Assembly (NCBI RefSeq): GCF_000300455.3
Contig: NZ_CP007215.2
Location: 2,480,001-2,544,000, forward strand
Direction of reading: 5' to 3'
DNA length: 64,000 bases
Source: Kosakonia sacchari SP1
GTDB lineage: Bacteria > Pseudomonadota > Gammaproteobacteria > Enterobacterales > Enterobacteriaceae
The notes below the pieces were generated by a model. The model saw nothing but the letters and a program-made list of their open reading frames with translations. It searched no databases and had not been told where the DNA came from. Each line of letters opens with the position of its first letter. Positions within the stretch are counted from its first letter, which is position 1. Positions 26,234-34,169 of the stretch are shown piece after piece. The translations under genes were made by a program, and so were the position numbers.

Positions 26234-26276
26234 CTTGTAACCTTCCGCAAAACTTTTCCCGAAAACCGGACTTCAC

Positions 26277-26564
26277 ATGGCCGCTCATATTTCAAAAGAT
26301 CCTTTGCATGGCGTGACGCTTGAAATGCAGGTTAACGCGCTGGTCTCCCGCTACGGTTGGCAAGAACTCGGCAAACGCATCAATATCAATTGCTTTAAAA
26401 ACGATCCAAGCGTTAAATCCAGTTTGAAATTTTTGCGACGCACGCCCTGGGCGCGCGCGGAAGTTGAGGCGCTGTATCTCGAATCACTGGAAGAGTGCGC
26501 CCCGGCCAAATCAGACGAACCTGCGTTTAACCCGTGGACAAGTGGTCGAACGCCTAAGAGCTAA
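26277..26564 (+). CDS. VF530-type DNA-binding protein (DUF2132)
   Basis: A 95-residue protein with the VF530 signature: [20 protein letters not shown], then [15 protein letters not shown], then [12 protein letters not shown]. From the family, these are small helical proteins with DNA-binding ability and unknown biological role. It ends 7 bases before the DigH start, so the two genes may be cotranscribed. Confidence 0.88.
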   Translation: MAAHISKDPLHGVTLEMQVNALVSRYGWQELGKRININCFKNDPSVKSSLKFLRRTPWARAEVEALYLESLEECAPAKSDEPAFNPWTSGRTPKS

Positions 26565-26571
26565 TTTTCAG

Positions 26572-27870
26572 ATGTCATTAAAAACGTCAGGCGTGCTTAT
26601 TGCCACTGCGCTTTTACTCGCCAGTTGCGCCTCTAAAGCGCCGAAATCTCTCGTCACGCCGTTGCCGCCGGTGGCGAAACACCCACTCGCAACGACGCCT
26701 GCAAAAAATACACAACCCGTGCGCGGTATCTGGCTGGCAACCGTGTCGCGTCTCGACTGGCCACCAGTAAATTCGGTGAACATGAGTGCCTCGTTACGCG
26801 TTAGCCAGCAGCAAGAGGCGCTGAGAAACAAGCTGGATAAGCTAAAAAGCCTCGGCATCAATACCGTCTTTTTCCAGGTCAAACCCGACGGCACCGCGCT
26901 ATGGCCGTCAAAGATTTTACCCTGGTCAGATATGCTGACCGGCACCATTGGGCAGGATCCGGGTTACGATCCGCTGCAGTTTATTCTCGATGAAGCCCAC
27001 AAGCGCGGCATGAAAGTGCACGCGTGGTTTAACCCCTACCGCGTTTCAGTTAATACCAAACCGTCGACCACAGCGGAGCTTAACCGCACCTTATCCCTGC
27101 ATCCGGCCAGCATTTTTGTGCTGCATCGTGACTGGATCCGCACGGCGGGTGACCGTTTTGTGCTCGATCCCGGTATTCCGGAAGTGCGCGACTGGATAAC
27201 CAGCATCGTTGCAGAGGTGGTGGCTCGCTATCCGGTCGATGGCGTGCAGTTTGACGACTACTTCTACTCTGAAACGCCTGGTTCTGCGCTGAATGACAGC
27301 CAGACTTACCGGCAATATGGCCAGGCGTTCAGTTCAAAAGCGGACTGGCGGCGCAACAATACGCAGCAGTTGATTGAGCAGGTTTCACGCACCATTCGCC
27401 AACTCAATCCCAATGTCGAATTCGGCGTGAGCCCGGCGGGAGTCTGGCGTAACCGCTCATTTGATGCCGCCGGTTCGGACACGCGTGGCGCGGCAGCGTA
27501 TGACGAGTCGTTTGCCGACACGCGCCGCTGGGTACAACAAGGGTTACTGGATTACATTGCCCCGCAAATCTACTGGCCATTCGCGCGCGATGCGGCGCGT
27601 TACGATGTGCTGGTAAAATGGTGGGCGGATGTCGTGAAACCGACAAAAACACGTCTCTACATCGGCGTAGCGCTGTATAAGGTGGGGGAATATTCGAAGA
27701 ATGAGCCCGACTGGACCGTCAACGGTGGTGTGCCCGAACTGAAAAAACAGCTCGATTTAAACGAATCGCTGCCGCAAATTAACGGCACGATTTTGTTCCG
27801 CGAAAGTTATCTGGAACAGCCGCAAACTCAGCAAGCGGTGAATTATTTGAAGAGCCGCTGGGGTGGTTAA
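26572..27870 (+). CDS. digH: DigH (YddW) family divisome glycosyl hydrolase lipoprotein
   Basis: A 432-residue outer-membrane-type lipoprotein. The signal peptide ends in the lipobox LLASC, with the lipid-bearing Cys at about residue 19. The catalytic TIM barrel (GH10-like, DUF187) shows VRGIWLATVSRLDWP, NTVFFQVKPDGTALWPS, KVHAWFNPYRV, the Asp-rich VDGVQFDDYFY and FGVSPAGVWRNRS. E. coli DigH cleaves peptidoglycan glycan strands lacking stem peptides at the division site. The ATG at 26572 was chosen because the lipoprotein signal begins there; an earlier in-frame codon lies inside the VF530 gene. Confidence 0.9.
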   Translation: MSLKTSGVLIATALLLASCASKAPKSLVTPLPPVAKHPLATTPAKNTQPVRGIWLATVSRLDWPPVNSVNMSASLRVSQQQEALRNKLDKLKSLGINTVFFQVKPDGTALWPSKILPWSDMLTGTIGQDPGYDPLQFILDEAHKRGMKVHAWFNPYRVSVNTKPSTTAELNRTLSLHPASIFVLHRDWIRTAGDRFVLDPGIPEVRDWITSIVAEVVARYPVDGVQFDDYFYSETPGSALNDSQTYRQYGQAFSSKADWRRNNTQQLIEQVSRTIRQLNPNVEFGVSPAGVWRNRSFDAAGSDTRGAAAYDESFADTRRWVQQGLLDYIAPQIYWPFARDAARYDVLVKWWADVVKPTKTRLYIGVALYKVGEYSKNEPDWTVNGGVPELKKQLDLNESLPQINGTILFRESYLEQPQTQQAVNYLKSRWGG

Positions 27871-27942
27871 GCAGGAATCAGCCAGGGCATGCGTCATGGC
27901 GCATGTCCTGCCATTGATAATGAATAAAAAAGGAATGGAGCT

Positions 27943-28596
27943 GTGAAATCAAAATTAGCGCATCTTGACAATATTGTTTTTTATACGCTTTGTGCTGCAC
28001 CGCTACTGATTATTATCATTCTAGGCTTTAAACTGCTTGCTTTGGTTTATAACTATTCAAGCCCGGACTTTGGCTCATGGCCGGATTGGTTAAGCTGGAT
28101 AACAAATCTGTTCATTGCTTTTGTTACGATTTTTGTTGCTAAAAATGCAAAGAGTTTCTTTAACGATAAAACCCATGCGGAAGGATTCAATCGTGCATCT
28201 ATTCTGATGGATGATATTGATAATGCGTATAAAAAATACAATTCCCTTTCATTAAAAGTTCTTTTAGATGTACGTAGGTTTGATGTTTCCACACAAACTG
28301 ACGATCCCCATCGGGTGCATTATCAAAAAGTAATTGATAGCGCAGAAAACTCTCTTGAGGAAATCACTGCGCTATATGCGGAAATAGCCAATATAAACAC
28401 AAGCATGGATCTATTAAGCCGCTGGTCTCTGGCAAGCAATCAAGAAGAAACACTCAATTCGTTTATTAACACCCTTACCGAAAGTCTTGGGCTTATGTAT
28501 GAAATTACGCACTATATTTCTTATATTAACTATCCAAATGACATCATTAGCACTCATGAATATAATAGATCGGATAGAACGCCATCCGCGCATTAA
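27943..28596 (+). CDS. Hypothetical membrane-anchored protein, possibly frameshifted at its end
   Basis: A 217-residue AT-rich gene. The GTG start is supported by GGAATGGAG just upstream. Two N-terminal hydrophobic segments (residues about 8-32 and 47-66) are followed by a charged cytoplasmic region of about 150 residues. The family is not recognised. The last residues (YNRSDRTPSAH) look unnatural, and a second frame that overlaps them continues with 40 well-formed residues, which suggests a lost or gained base near 28565-28575. The base composition differs from both neighbours and hints at horizontal origin. Confidence 0.6.
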   Translation: MKSKLAHLDNIVFYTLCAAPLLIIIILGFKLLALVYNYSSPDFGSWPDWLSWITNLFIAFVTIFVAKNAKSFFNDKTHAEGFNRASILMDDIDNAYKKYNSLSLKVLLDVRRFDVSTQTDDPHRVHYQKVIDSAENSLEEITALYAEIANINTSMDLLSRWSLASNQEETLNSFINTLTESLGLMYEITHYISYINYPNDIISTHEYNRSDRTPSAH

Positions 28597-28678
28597 AGAT
28601 GAGTTAGACATTCTTTATCGCCATTTTGCCACCACACCATTGAATAAGCTGTTTAGTATTTCGGAAAAAAGAGAGTAA
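28556..28678 (+). CDS. Small overlapping frame, probably the displaced C-terminus of the preceding gene
   Basis: An ATG at 28556 opens 40 residues (MNIIDRIERHPRIKDELDIL and 20 more) that overlap the end of the hypothetical gene by 41 bases. No ribosome site is evident. Most simply it is the real tail of the upstream protein in another frame; a separate small gene is less likely. Confidence 0.35.
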   Translation: MNIIDRIERHPRIKDELDILYRHFATTPLNKLFSISEKRE

Positions 28679-28706
28679 AAGCGGGTGATTTCCGTCCGTC
28701 AGAACC

Positions 28707-29267
28707 TCAAGTATCGTCAGTCAGCGCGTCATAAACACTGCGCAGATAGAGCACCGCCTTGTGCTTACGGGATAACAGCGCCTGTATGCTGACGCCAGTC
28801 TCCTCCACCAGCACCTTGTAACTCAAGCCTTCAAGCTCGGTTTTTTCGAACACCTCGCGCTGGGCGGACGGAAGTTCCGCCAGCGCGCTTTCCAGTTCTT
28901 GCCATAACAGCTCGCGCAGATACGCCTCTTCCGGCGTTTGCGGCACGCCAAACAGCGTTTCGGCCAACTCATCTTCCGCAAAATCGCTTTCATCGTCACC
29001 ACCGTTGAAAAAACCGGACAACGGCAGTTCACGTTTTTTACGCGCGCGATCCGTCATTTCATTACGCGCGGCGCGGAACAACCAGGCGGCAACATTCTCC
29101 ACCGGTTGTTCCACATTCATCAGCTGATAAGTCACTTCCTGCAAAATGTCGTCGGCGTCATCACGCACTGCTGTGCGCCCACGAATAAAGGCTTTCAGGC
29201 GTGAGCGGCAGGCATTCAGCGCGTTAACCAGCAAAGACTCGCCGTCCATGGTTTCCACCGTGCTCAC
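28707..29267 (-). CDS. ECF-type RNA polymerase sigma factor
   Basis: A 186-residue group 4 sigma factor. Region 2 is DDADDILQEVTYQLM with VAAWLFRAARNEMTDRARK. Region 4 is LPSAQREVFEKTELEGLSYK and the recognition helix VSIQALLSRKHKAVLYLR. It begins with GTG overlapping the stop codon of the upstream His-rich membrane protein (GTGA), so the pair is translationally coupled. The membrane protein may act as an anti-sigma or sensor, but no known anti-sigma domain is visible. Confidence 0.87.
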   Translation of the reverse strand: MSTVETMDGESLLVNALNACRSRLKAFIRGRTAVRDDADDILQEVTYQLMNVEQPVENVAAWLFRAARNEMTDRARKKRELPLSGFFNGGDDESDFAEDELAETLFGVPQTPEEAYLRELLWQELESALAELPSAQREVFEKTELEGLSYKVLVEETGVSIQALLSRKHKAVLYLRSVYDALTDDT

Positions 29268-29704
29268 TCAGCGTCCGGTTTTTTTGCGCTGCTCTCATCA
29301 GGCTGATGACGATCATCCGCCCTTTCATCCCAACGACCACGCCAGCCGCAGCGATCGCGGCGACCAAACCCTTCGCGGCGCTGCTGGATAAAAGCTTCAC
29401 GCTGCTCCGGCGTCATTTGCATCCAGCGTTCGTGCATACGCCGACGCGCCATACCAAACATTCCCCCGTGGAATCCCAGCCCGCCAAACAGAATGCGGCT
29501 CAGCACTAACAGCCCCAGCGCCTGCCAGAACCCAATGCTTTTTACGCCAAGAATGGCCGGTAACAGCGCGTTCCACAACGACATCACCAGCAGACCCAAC
29601 GCGACGAATACCACCACACCTATGATCAACGGCTTCACCATGCGATGCCGACCAAAGCCGTGACGGTGTCCGTGTCTGTGCTCATGCATATCAAAATCTC
29701 TCAT
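29264..29704 (-). CDS. His-rich membrane protein coupled to the sigma factor
   Basis: A 146-residue protein. The first 20 residues are His/Arg-rich (HEHRHGHRHGFGRHR). Two hydrophobic helices lie at about residues 24-48 and 58-78, the second region being Gly-rich (GGLGFHGGMFGMARRR). The tail contains MTPEQREAFIQQRREGF, a pattern like the metal-responsive CpxP/ZraP-type helices, and ends in a charged, disordered stretch. His clusters suggest metal sensing at the membrane. First gene of a two-gene operon with the sigma factor. I do not recognise a named family. Confidence 0.7.
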   Translation of the reverse strand: MRDFDMHEHRHGHRHGFGRHRMVKPLIIGVVVFVALGLLVMSLWNALLPAILGVKSIGFWQALGLLVLSRILFGGLGFHGGMFGMARRRMHERWMQMTPEQREAFIQQRREGFGRRDRCGWRGRWDERADDRHQPDESSAKKPDAE

Positions 29705-29845
29705 CTTTTTTCTACTCCATCAGGTTAGTGAATAATTGCTTGTGATGAAGTAGACGGATGAGCGGTAAAAATATTGCCAGGAAAATGCAAATAAATGCCA
29801 TCAGGGCATAAATAAAAACTAACCAATTGAAATTAAATACTTAAT

Positions 29846-30904
29846 TTATCTCAACCGCAACCCAATGGGGATTCTTGAGCTCATGCTTCTGAAATTATTC
29901 AGGTTAAGACGCGGCGCCGGAAGCGGGCGAGATACGGGTAAGCGCAGAAGATCCTCAACGCGAATACCAGCCGTTCGATAGCTCAGATAAGTACCTGACA
30001 CGGCATGTCGACGGATATAATCCCGAAGCAACCCCAGGTAAGGTTTTTCCGGCTCAAACATATCCAAAACATCGTTCATTAACTCGGTAATTTGGTTTTG
30101 TTTGATTGCCCGTTTGTTGACATGTCTGGCAGATATTTGCGTTAACTCCTGAATCGGTAAGCGAAGATGAAAAAAGAGACGCTGTAACCGTACCAGCGTT
30201 GCTTTTCTTGCTTCGACCAGTGCCTTACGCTGCAAGGCATAGACATGTATTGAACAGATAGCTTTCATGTCACTGGCGTTTCTGGGGTGAATCAGCCCTT
30301 CGTCGTCGTATGTGAAGTAATCTTCCGGGTCTTCGATGCAGGGATTGATCAGCAGGCGTTGCGCTTCTTCGTTAGCAATTTGAACGGCACTGCAAGTATG
30401 GACACGCAAACGCGCATTTTCATCAGCTATCGGAAACTGTATATCCTTCCCAAGGTTTACCATTGCTGGTTGACCGGGAACCTCATGTTCTCGTCGGCGG
30501 TTACAATCCGGGCACGACACCAGTAAATTGAGCCACTCAGTCGCCAGCCAGTAATAGCCTGGACGAAGTATTGCTTCGCCATAAGTTTTTATTTCACTTT
30601 TCGGCCTGAAGTGTTCGATATCTTTTGGTGTGACGGCACCAAAGCAGCTTTCACAATAGGCGCACTTATTACCAAATATTTTCCCCAGTTCAGCAACCAG
30701 TTCTTTGTCTTTATAAACATTAAACTTAAATTTACTGTCAGTTATTTTCTCTTCATTGAGGTAGTGAGATGCATTAGTGTGAAAATCAATCGATTCATTA
30801 TATTCCCGCACCGCTTGAGTAAGCCCAATGCTTCTACCACGAGTCATCGCTCTCACGTAAACCGGAATATTTGGCGTTGCCTGGCTACGATTTATTTTAA
30901 TCAT
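29846..30904 (-). CDS. HNH nuclease, TIGR02646/PtuB-like, partner of the HNH-AAA protein
   Basis: A 352-residue protein with a zinc-type HNH core: CAYCES (Cys81, Cys84), DIEHFRPKSE (His98), the family block RPGYYWLATEWLNLLVSCPDCN (Cys131, Cys134, Asn135; only partly conserved between families), and a helical C-terminal half of about 200 residues. From family knowledge, these nucleases pair with AAA/OLD-like ATPases in Septu and retron-Eco78-type anti-phage systems. It overlaps the end of the upstream ATPase gene by 4 bases (ATGA), so the two proteins are made together. Confidence 0.85.
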   Translation of the reverse strand: MIKINRSQATPNIPVYVRAMTRGRSIGLTQAVREYNESIDFHTNASHYLNEEKITDSKFKFNVYKDKELVAELGKIFGNKCAYCESCFGAVTPKDIEHFRPKSEIKTYGEAILRPGYYWLATEWLNLLVSCPDCNRRREHEVPGQPAMVNLGKDIQFPIADENARLRVHTCSAVQIANEEAQRLLINPCIEDPEDYFTYDDEGLIHPRNASDMKAICSIHVYALQRKALVEARKATLVRLQRLFFHLRLPIQELTQISARHVNKRAIKQNQITELMNDVLDMFEPEKPYLGLLRDYIRRHAVSGTYLSYRTAGIRVEDLLRLPVSRPLPAPRLNLNNFRSMSSRIPIGLRLR

Positions 30905-33162
30905 TTCTTTAGCAACCTTTTATTTAAAGCGTTTCGCCAGAGGTTGCTGACTGTATTAATAGCTTCCTGCTTCATGTCATGGATTTGCAAAAAGCCTTTC
31001 TGTTTATTGTCGGCAATAATATGATCGACTGCTTCAAACATCAGCTGTTCGCGCGGCGTCTCGCCAATATAGCGTCGCTCCTTCAACTCAGTCTTTAATT
31101 GCTCAAGCCGCTGAAATTGTTCTCGATCCTTTTCAGGTAAAGCGAGCAACGCATAATATTCATCGAAGATCGCCTCATTTTCCGGATCCTGCGTACTATT
31201 CAGGCCAAAAAATGCAGAGGTTAATAACTGTTCCACACGGAAATCCGCCGGGTTTGGCAAATCGCTCAGCAAGTTGATACTTTCACCATCACGCTGCATC
31301 ACACACACCTCTCCAGCGCCCAGGCCACGTAAACAGAGCGGATCATGGGTGGTGCAAATAAATTGCATTTCTGGGAATGCCCGTTTTAACGCGCTTACAA
31401 TGCGCATTTTCCACGTTGGATGCAGGTGACAATCCAGTTCATCCACCAGCACGATGCCTTCGGCGCTGCCAGGATCGCCCCAAAACTCCGTTGCTATCGC
31501 GAGGATATCCACACACAAGGCAATCACCGTCTTGTAACCATCGCTAAGCGCGGCCAGCGGTAAAGGTTTTTTGTCATCCATAACGACCATAATGGTGTTA
31601 TTTCGCTTGACCAAAATGTCGTTGTTATCCAGGCCTAACAAATCTTTTAACGCGCGCGCGCTGAGATCAAAGATCTCTCGTTTCTGCTTTAACAGCCACT
31701 CCTCTGCGGAAATCAGTAACGAAAGCGGATCAAACAAATTATCGAAGCGCGCATAGCGCACTGGCCCTGCTTCACGAAAACGCAATTCCGACAATTTCGG
31801 CGCAGGTTTTAATAAACGCGTTGCGCCGTAGCCAAGAAGAACAAACTGGACATCTTTGGCCTCTTTTGCACCGGTCGCCGTGGCGCTGCCTTTTGCATAG
31901 TCGACCAATGCTGATTTATTTGCAGCACGTAAAAACACAGCCCGGTCACGATAAATATGCAAAAAATGAGGTTTAACAAAACCGCTCACCTGGATTTCAA
32001 TAGTGGCTTTTTGCCGTCTAGACCTGATCCAGGTTTTAGGATCGATACCGTTTTCGTTCACCACTTTGGCGAAGTTGTCCGCGCCCCCCAAACAGAGCGC
32101 GATGGCTTGCAAAACCGAACTTTTACCCGCGCCATTTTCGCCCAACAGCATTTGCCAGTTACTGGCGACATTAAACGTTAACTCATCAATGCCTTTAAAA
32201 TTAGTGATCGTCACTTTTTGTATTTTTCGGCTTTGCGACCGCGAAATAGCAATCCCCCGACTGTTAAGTAAGGAGAAATCAGATTGTTTTAACTCAAAAT
32301 CCCTGAGTTTTTCCCATATACCGCTCACGCTTTTCTTTGTAACTGGCAGGGTTGATTTCAACCAATGGAAAGCATCGTATCCAGTATCGCGTACGATCTT
32401 TTTAAGCTCTGCCGAAATGAACTGGCGTTTTATCGCTGCATACTCAGCATTATCAGCGGTCAACTCTTGCAGATGACGAAGTATAAACATCCGCTGCTCT
32501 TCTGAGCCGACGCTGGAGGCAGTAGCAAGCAAATTCAGGACACTACGAACCATAGCCAGCGCACTTCTTCGCGCCTCGACCAATGCCGGGCGATTAAGCC
32601 CGATAATGGTGATCGTCATCTGCCCCTCTGGCGTCTCACTGAGGATGTTTCCTTCCCAGTCATAGACAAAATGCCGGGCAGGATCATCAGAAGTCGGATC
32701 CAACAATAACGGCTTTTCGCGTTCTTCCCATCCAGGCTCAAAGGCGCGCTGTGCTTCATCTTCAAGAGGAAAGCGGCTCGACTTTCCCGCTATGACACCG
32801 TTATATTGATGCGGCCGATTACATGCGGGGCAACTTAACAGCAAATTTTCCCACTGGCTTGCCAGCCACCAGTATCCTGGGTGTTTACGGCTTTCTGCGA
32901 CAGCGCCCTTAGGTCTGTAATGGCAAATATCCCCGGACGCCGTTGAATTTATCCGTGATTCACACCACGCACACTTACCCTGAAAGAGATCATACAGCGC
33001 ACTTTTAACCTCTTTGCTTCTGAAAACCTTAAATTCAAAGCGACTCTGCAAATGATGCGCCTGCTTATAAAACACCGCCGCTTTCTCTTTTTCCGCCTCT
33101 GCCGCACCACCAGGCAGTAACACGGATGGAATGGCGACACGCCCCCTGTCTACGAATAACAT
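30901..33162 (-). CDS. HNH-AAA ATPase fusion protein (Septu-like defence candidate)
   Basis: A 753-residue fusion. Residues about 1-270 form an HNH domain of the same type as the downstream gene: CAWCES (Cys64, Cys67), DICHYRPKG (His81), HPGYWWLASQWENLLLSCPA (Cys111) and Cys114-Asn115. Residues about 310-640 form an SMC/ABC-like AAA domain: ITNFKGIDEL, Walker A GENGAGKSS (341-349), signature LSDGYKT (539-545), Walker B VLVDELD (571-577) and switch His in CTTHDP (His606). This is the PtuA-type ATPase core with an HNH nuclease joined in front. AGGGAAA lies 6 bases before the ATG. A role in phage defence is inferred from domain content. Confidence 0.87.
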   Translation of the reverse strand: MLFVDRGRVAIPSVLLPGGAAEAEKEKAAVFYKQAHHLQSRFEFKVFRSKEVKSALYDLFQGKCAWCESRINSTASGDICHYRPKGAVAESRKHPGYWWLASQWENLLLSCPACNRPHQYNGVIAGKSSRFPLEDEAQRAFEPGWEEREKPLLLDPTSDDPARHFVYDWEGNILSETPEGQMTITIIGLNRPALVEARRSALAMVRSVLNLLATASSVGSEEQRMFILRHLQELTADNAEYAAIKRQFISAELKKIVRDTGYDAFHWLKSTLPVTKKSVSGIWEKLRDFELKQSDFSLLNSRGIAISRSQSRKIQKVTITNFKGIDELTFNVASNWQMLLGENGAGKSSVLQAIALCLGGADNFAKVVNENGIDPKTWIRSRRQKATIEIQVSGFVKPHFLHIYRDRAVFLRAANKSALVDYAKGSATATGAKEAKDVQFVLLGYGATRLLKPAPKLSELRFREAGPVRYARFDNLFDPLSLLISAEEWLLKQKREIFDLSARALKDLLGLDNNDILVKRNNTIMVVMDDKKPLPLAALSDGYKTVIALCVDILAIATEFWGDPGSAEGIVLVDELDCHLHPTWKMRIVSALKRAFPEMQFICTTHDPLCLRGLGAGEVCVMQRDGESINLLSDLPNPADFRVEQLLTSAFFGLNSTQDPENEAIFDEYYALLALPEKDREQFQRLEQLKTELKERRYIGETPREQLMFEAVDHIIADNKQKGFLQIHDMKQEAINTVSNLWRNALNKRLLKK

Positions 33163-33318
33163 CGCTATTTCCCTTTAAATATATTTGCGCAGGCACGCTA
33201 CCCCCCGCAAAACAGACAGATTGCGAGAGAAAGCATTCACCAAATGGATAAATGATTTTGCCAAACCAACAAGGGAAATCAAGGCATATCAGGGAAATGA
33301 GCCGTTTCGGTGAGAAAC

Positions 33319-33338
33319 AGGAGCGCCGAAGCACTCCT
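33319..33338 (-). terminator. UUCG-loop hairpin after the lectin operon
   Basis: On the minus strand AGGAGTGC-TTCG-GCGCTCCT forms an 8-pair stem with a UUCG tetraloop, 18 bases past the stop of the last lectin gene. The following T run is weak. Confidence 0.6.
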
Positions 33339-33355
33339 GCAGAAAGGAAAACGCC

Positions 33356-33757
33356 TCAGCCTACGTTTTCAAACCATTGCAACTGGAAAAAGGAGTCATT
33401 GTAATCTTTGTCGGTTGAATCCTCGCTGGCAAAGATATATTTGCCGAAAAAGACCGACGCGCCGCGGGAAATAATATCCTGCGTCCAGAGAACGTTTGAA
33501 TAACGCTGACCGCTGTTGGTGCCGATCCAGACAGTATAATTCCCCACATTATCCGCCTGAAAAAAACCGCTGCCAATTTGCGTTGGCGTACCGCCGCTGG
33601 TGCTGGCGCCCTGCACGGTAAATATCACGTTGGAAAGGCTGTCTTTCAGCTGAATAAACTGGTTTGCCGAGCTTTGTACCAGCACCGACCAAAACACGAC
33701 TTTACCCGGCGGAATAACGATAGCAATGCCATTGCCACTAACAGGTCCTGGCGACAT
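33356..33757 (-). CDS. LecB (PA-IIL)-like calcium-dependent lectin, second copy
   Basis: A 133-residue beta-sandwich protein. Near its end is the calcium loop SEDSTDKDYND, with Glu112, Asp116, Asp118, Asn120 and Asp121 at exactly the spacing of LecB of Pseudomonas aeruginosa (Glu95, Asp99, Asp101, Asn103, Asp104). It ends in glycine, as LecB does, whose C-terminal carboxylate reaches into the partner's calcium site. The specificity loop region (VQSSANQ) differs from LecB. The start at 33757 is fixed by AGGAGA; a TTG further upstream is less likely. There is no signal peptide. Last gene of the operon, 10 bases after its paralogue. Confidence 0.8.
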   Translation of the reverse strand: MSPGPVSGNGIAIVIPPGKVVFWSVLVQSSANQFIQLKDSLSNVIFTVQGASTSGGTPTQIGSGFFQADNVGNYTVWIGTNSGQRYSNVLWTQDIISRGASVFFGKYIFASEDSTDKDYNDSFFQLQWFENVG

Positions 33758-33767
33758 GTTCTTCTCC

Positions 33768-34169
33768 TCAGCCAATGCTGTTAAACCAGGTTAATGTCAG
33801 GCAGGTGTCGTTAAAGTCCTGGTCGGCACCATCTTCGGAAATAAAATTGAAGCTGCTGGAATAGATCTGGCTACCGATATTGAGCGTCATCTCCTCCCAC
33901 ATCACTTGCGACCAGGATTGCCCATTGTTGTAGCCAAGGTAGACGGTATACGCACCCGTTCCGGACGCCACAAACGTTCCCTGGCCGATCTGCGTCGGTG
34001 AATGACCGCCTGTCGACGCGCCATTGGCCTGAAAGACCGGGTTATTCGCAAAATCCCTTACCTGAACGTATTGCGCCCAGGATGCCTGCACATTTGCCGT
34101 CCAGAAGACCGTTTTTCCTGGTGGCAACGTTATCGCGATGCCATTTCCTGAAACCGGGCCGACACTCAT
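33768..34169 (-). CDS. LecB (PA-IIL)-like calcium-dependent lectin, first copy
   Basis: A 133-residue paralogue of the next gene, of identical length, beginning MSVGPVSGNGIAITLPPGK. The calcium loop SEDGADQDFND keeps Glu112, Asp116, Asp118, Asn120 and Asp121, and the chain ends in Gly133. These are the LecB ligands that hold two calcium ions bridging the bound sugar. The loop that sets sugar choice reads VQASWAQ. Its ATG overlaps the stop of the thiaminase-like gene by four bases, so production is coupled. There is no signal peptide although the upstream enzyme has one; LecB itself is also made without a classical signal. Confidence 0.82.
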   Translation of the reverse strand: MSVGPVSGNGIAITLPPGKTVFWTANVQASWAQYVQVRDFANNPVFQANGASTGGHSPTQIGQGTFVASGTGAYTVYLGYNNGQSWSQVMWEEMTLNIGSQIYSSSFNFISEDGADQDFNDTCLTLTWFNSIG

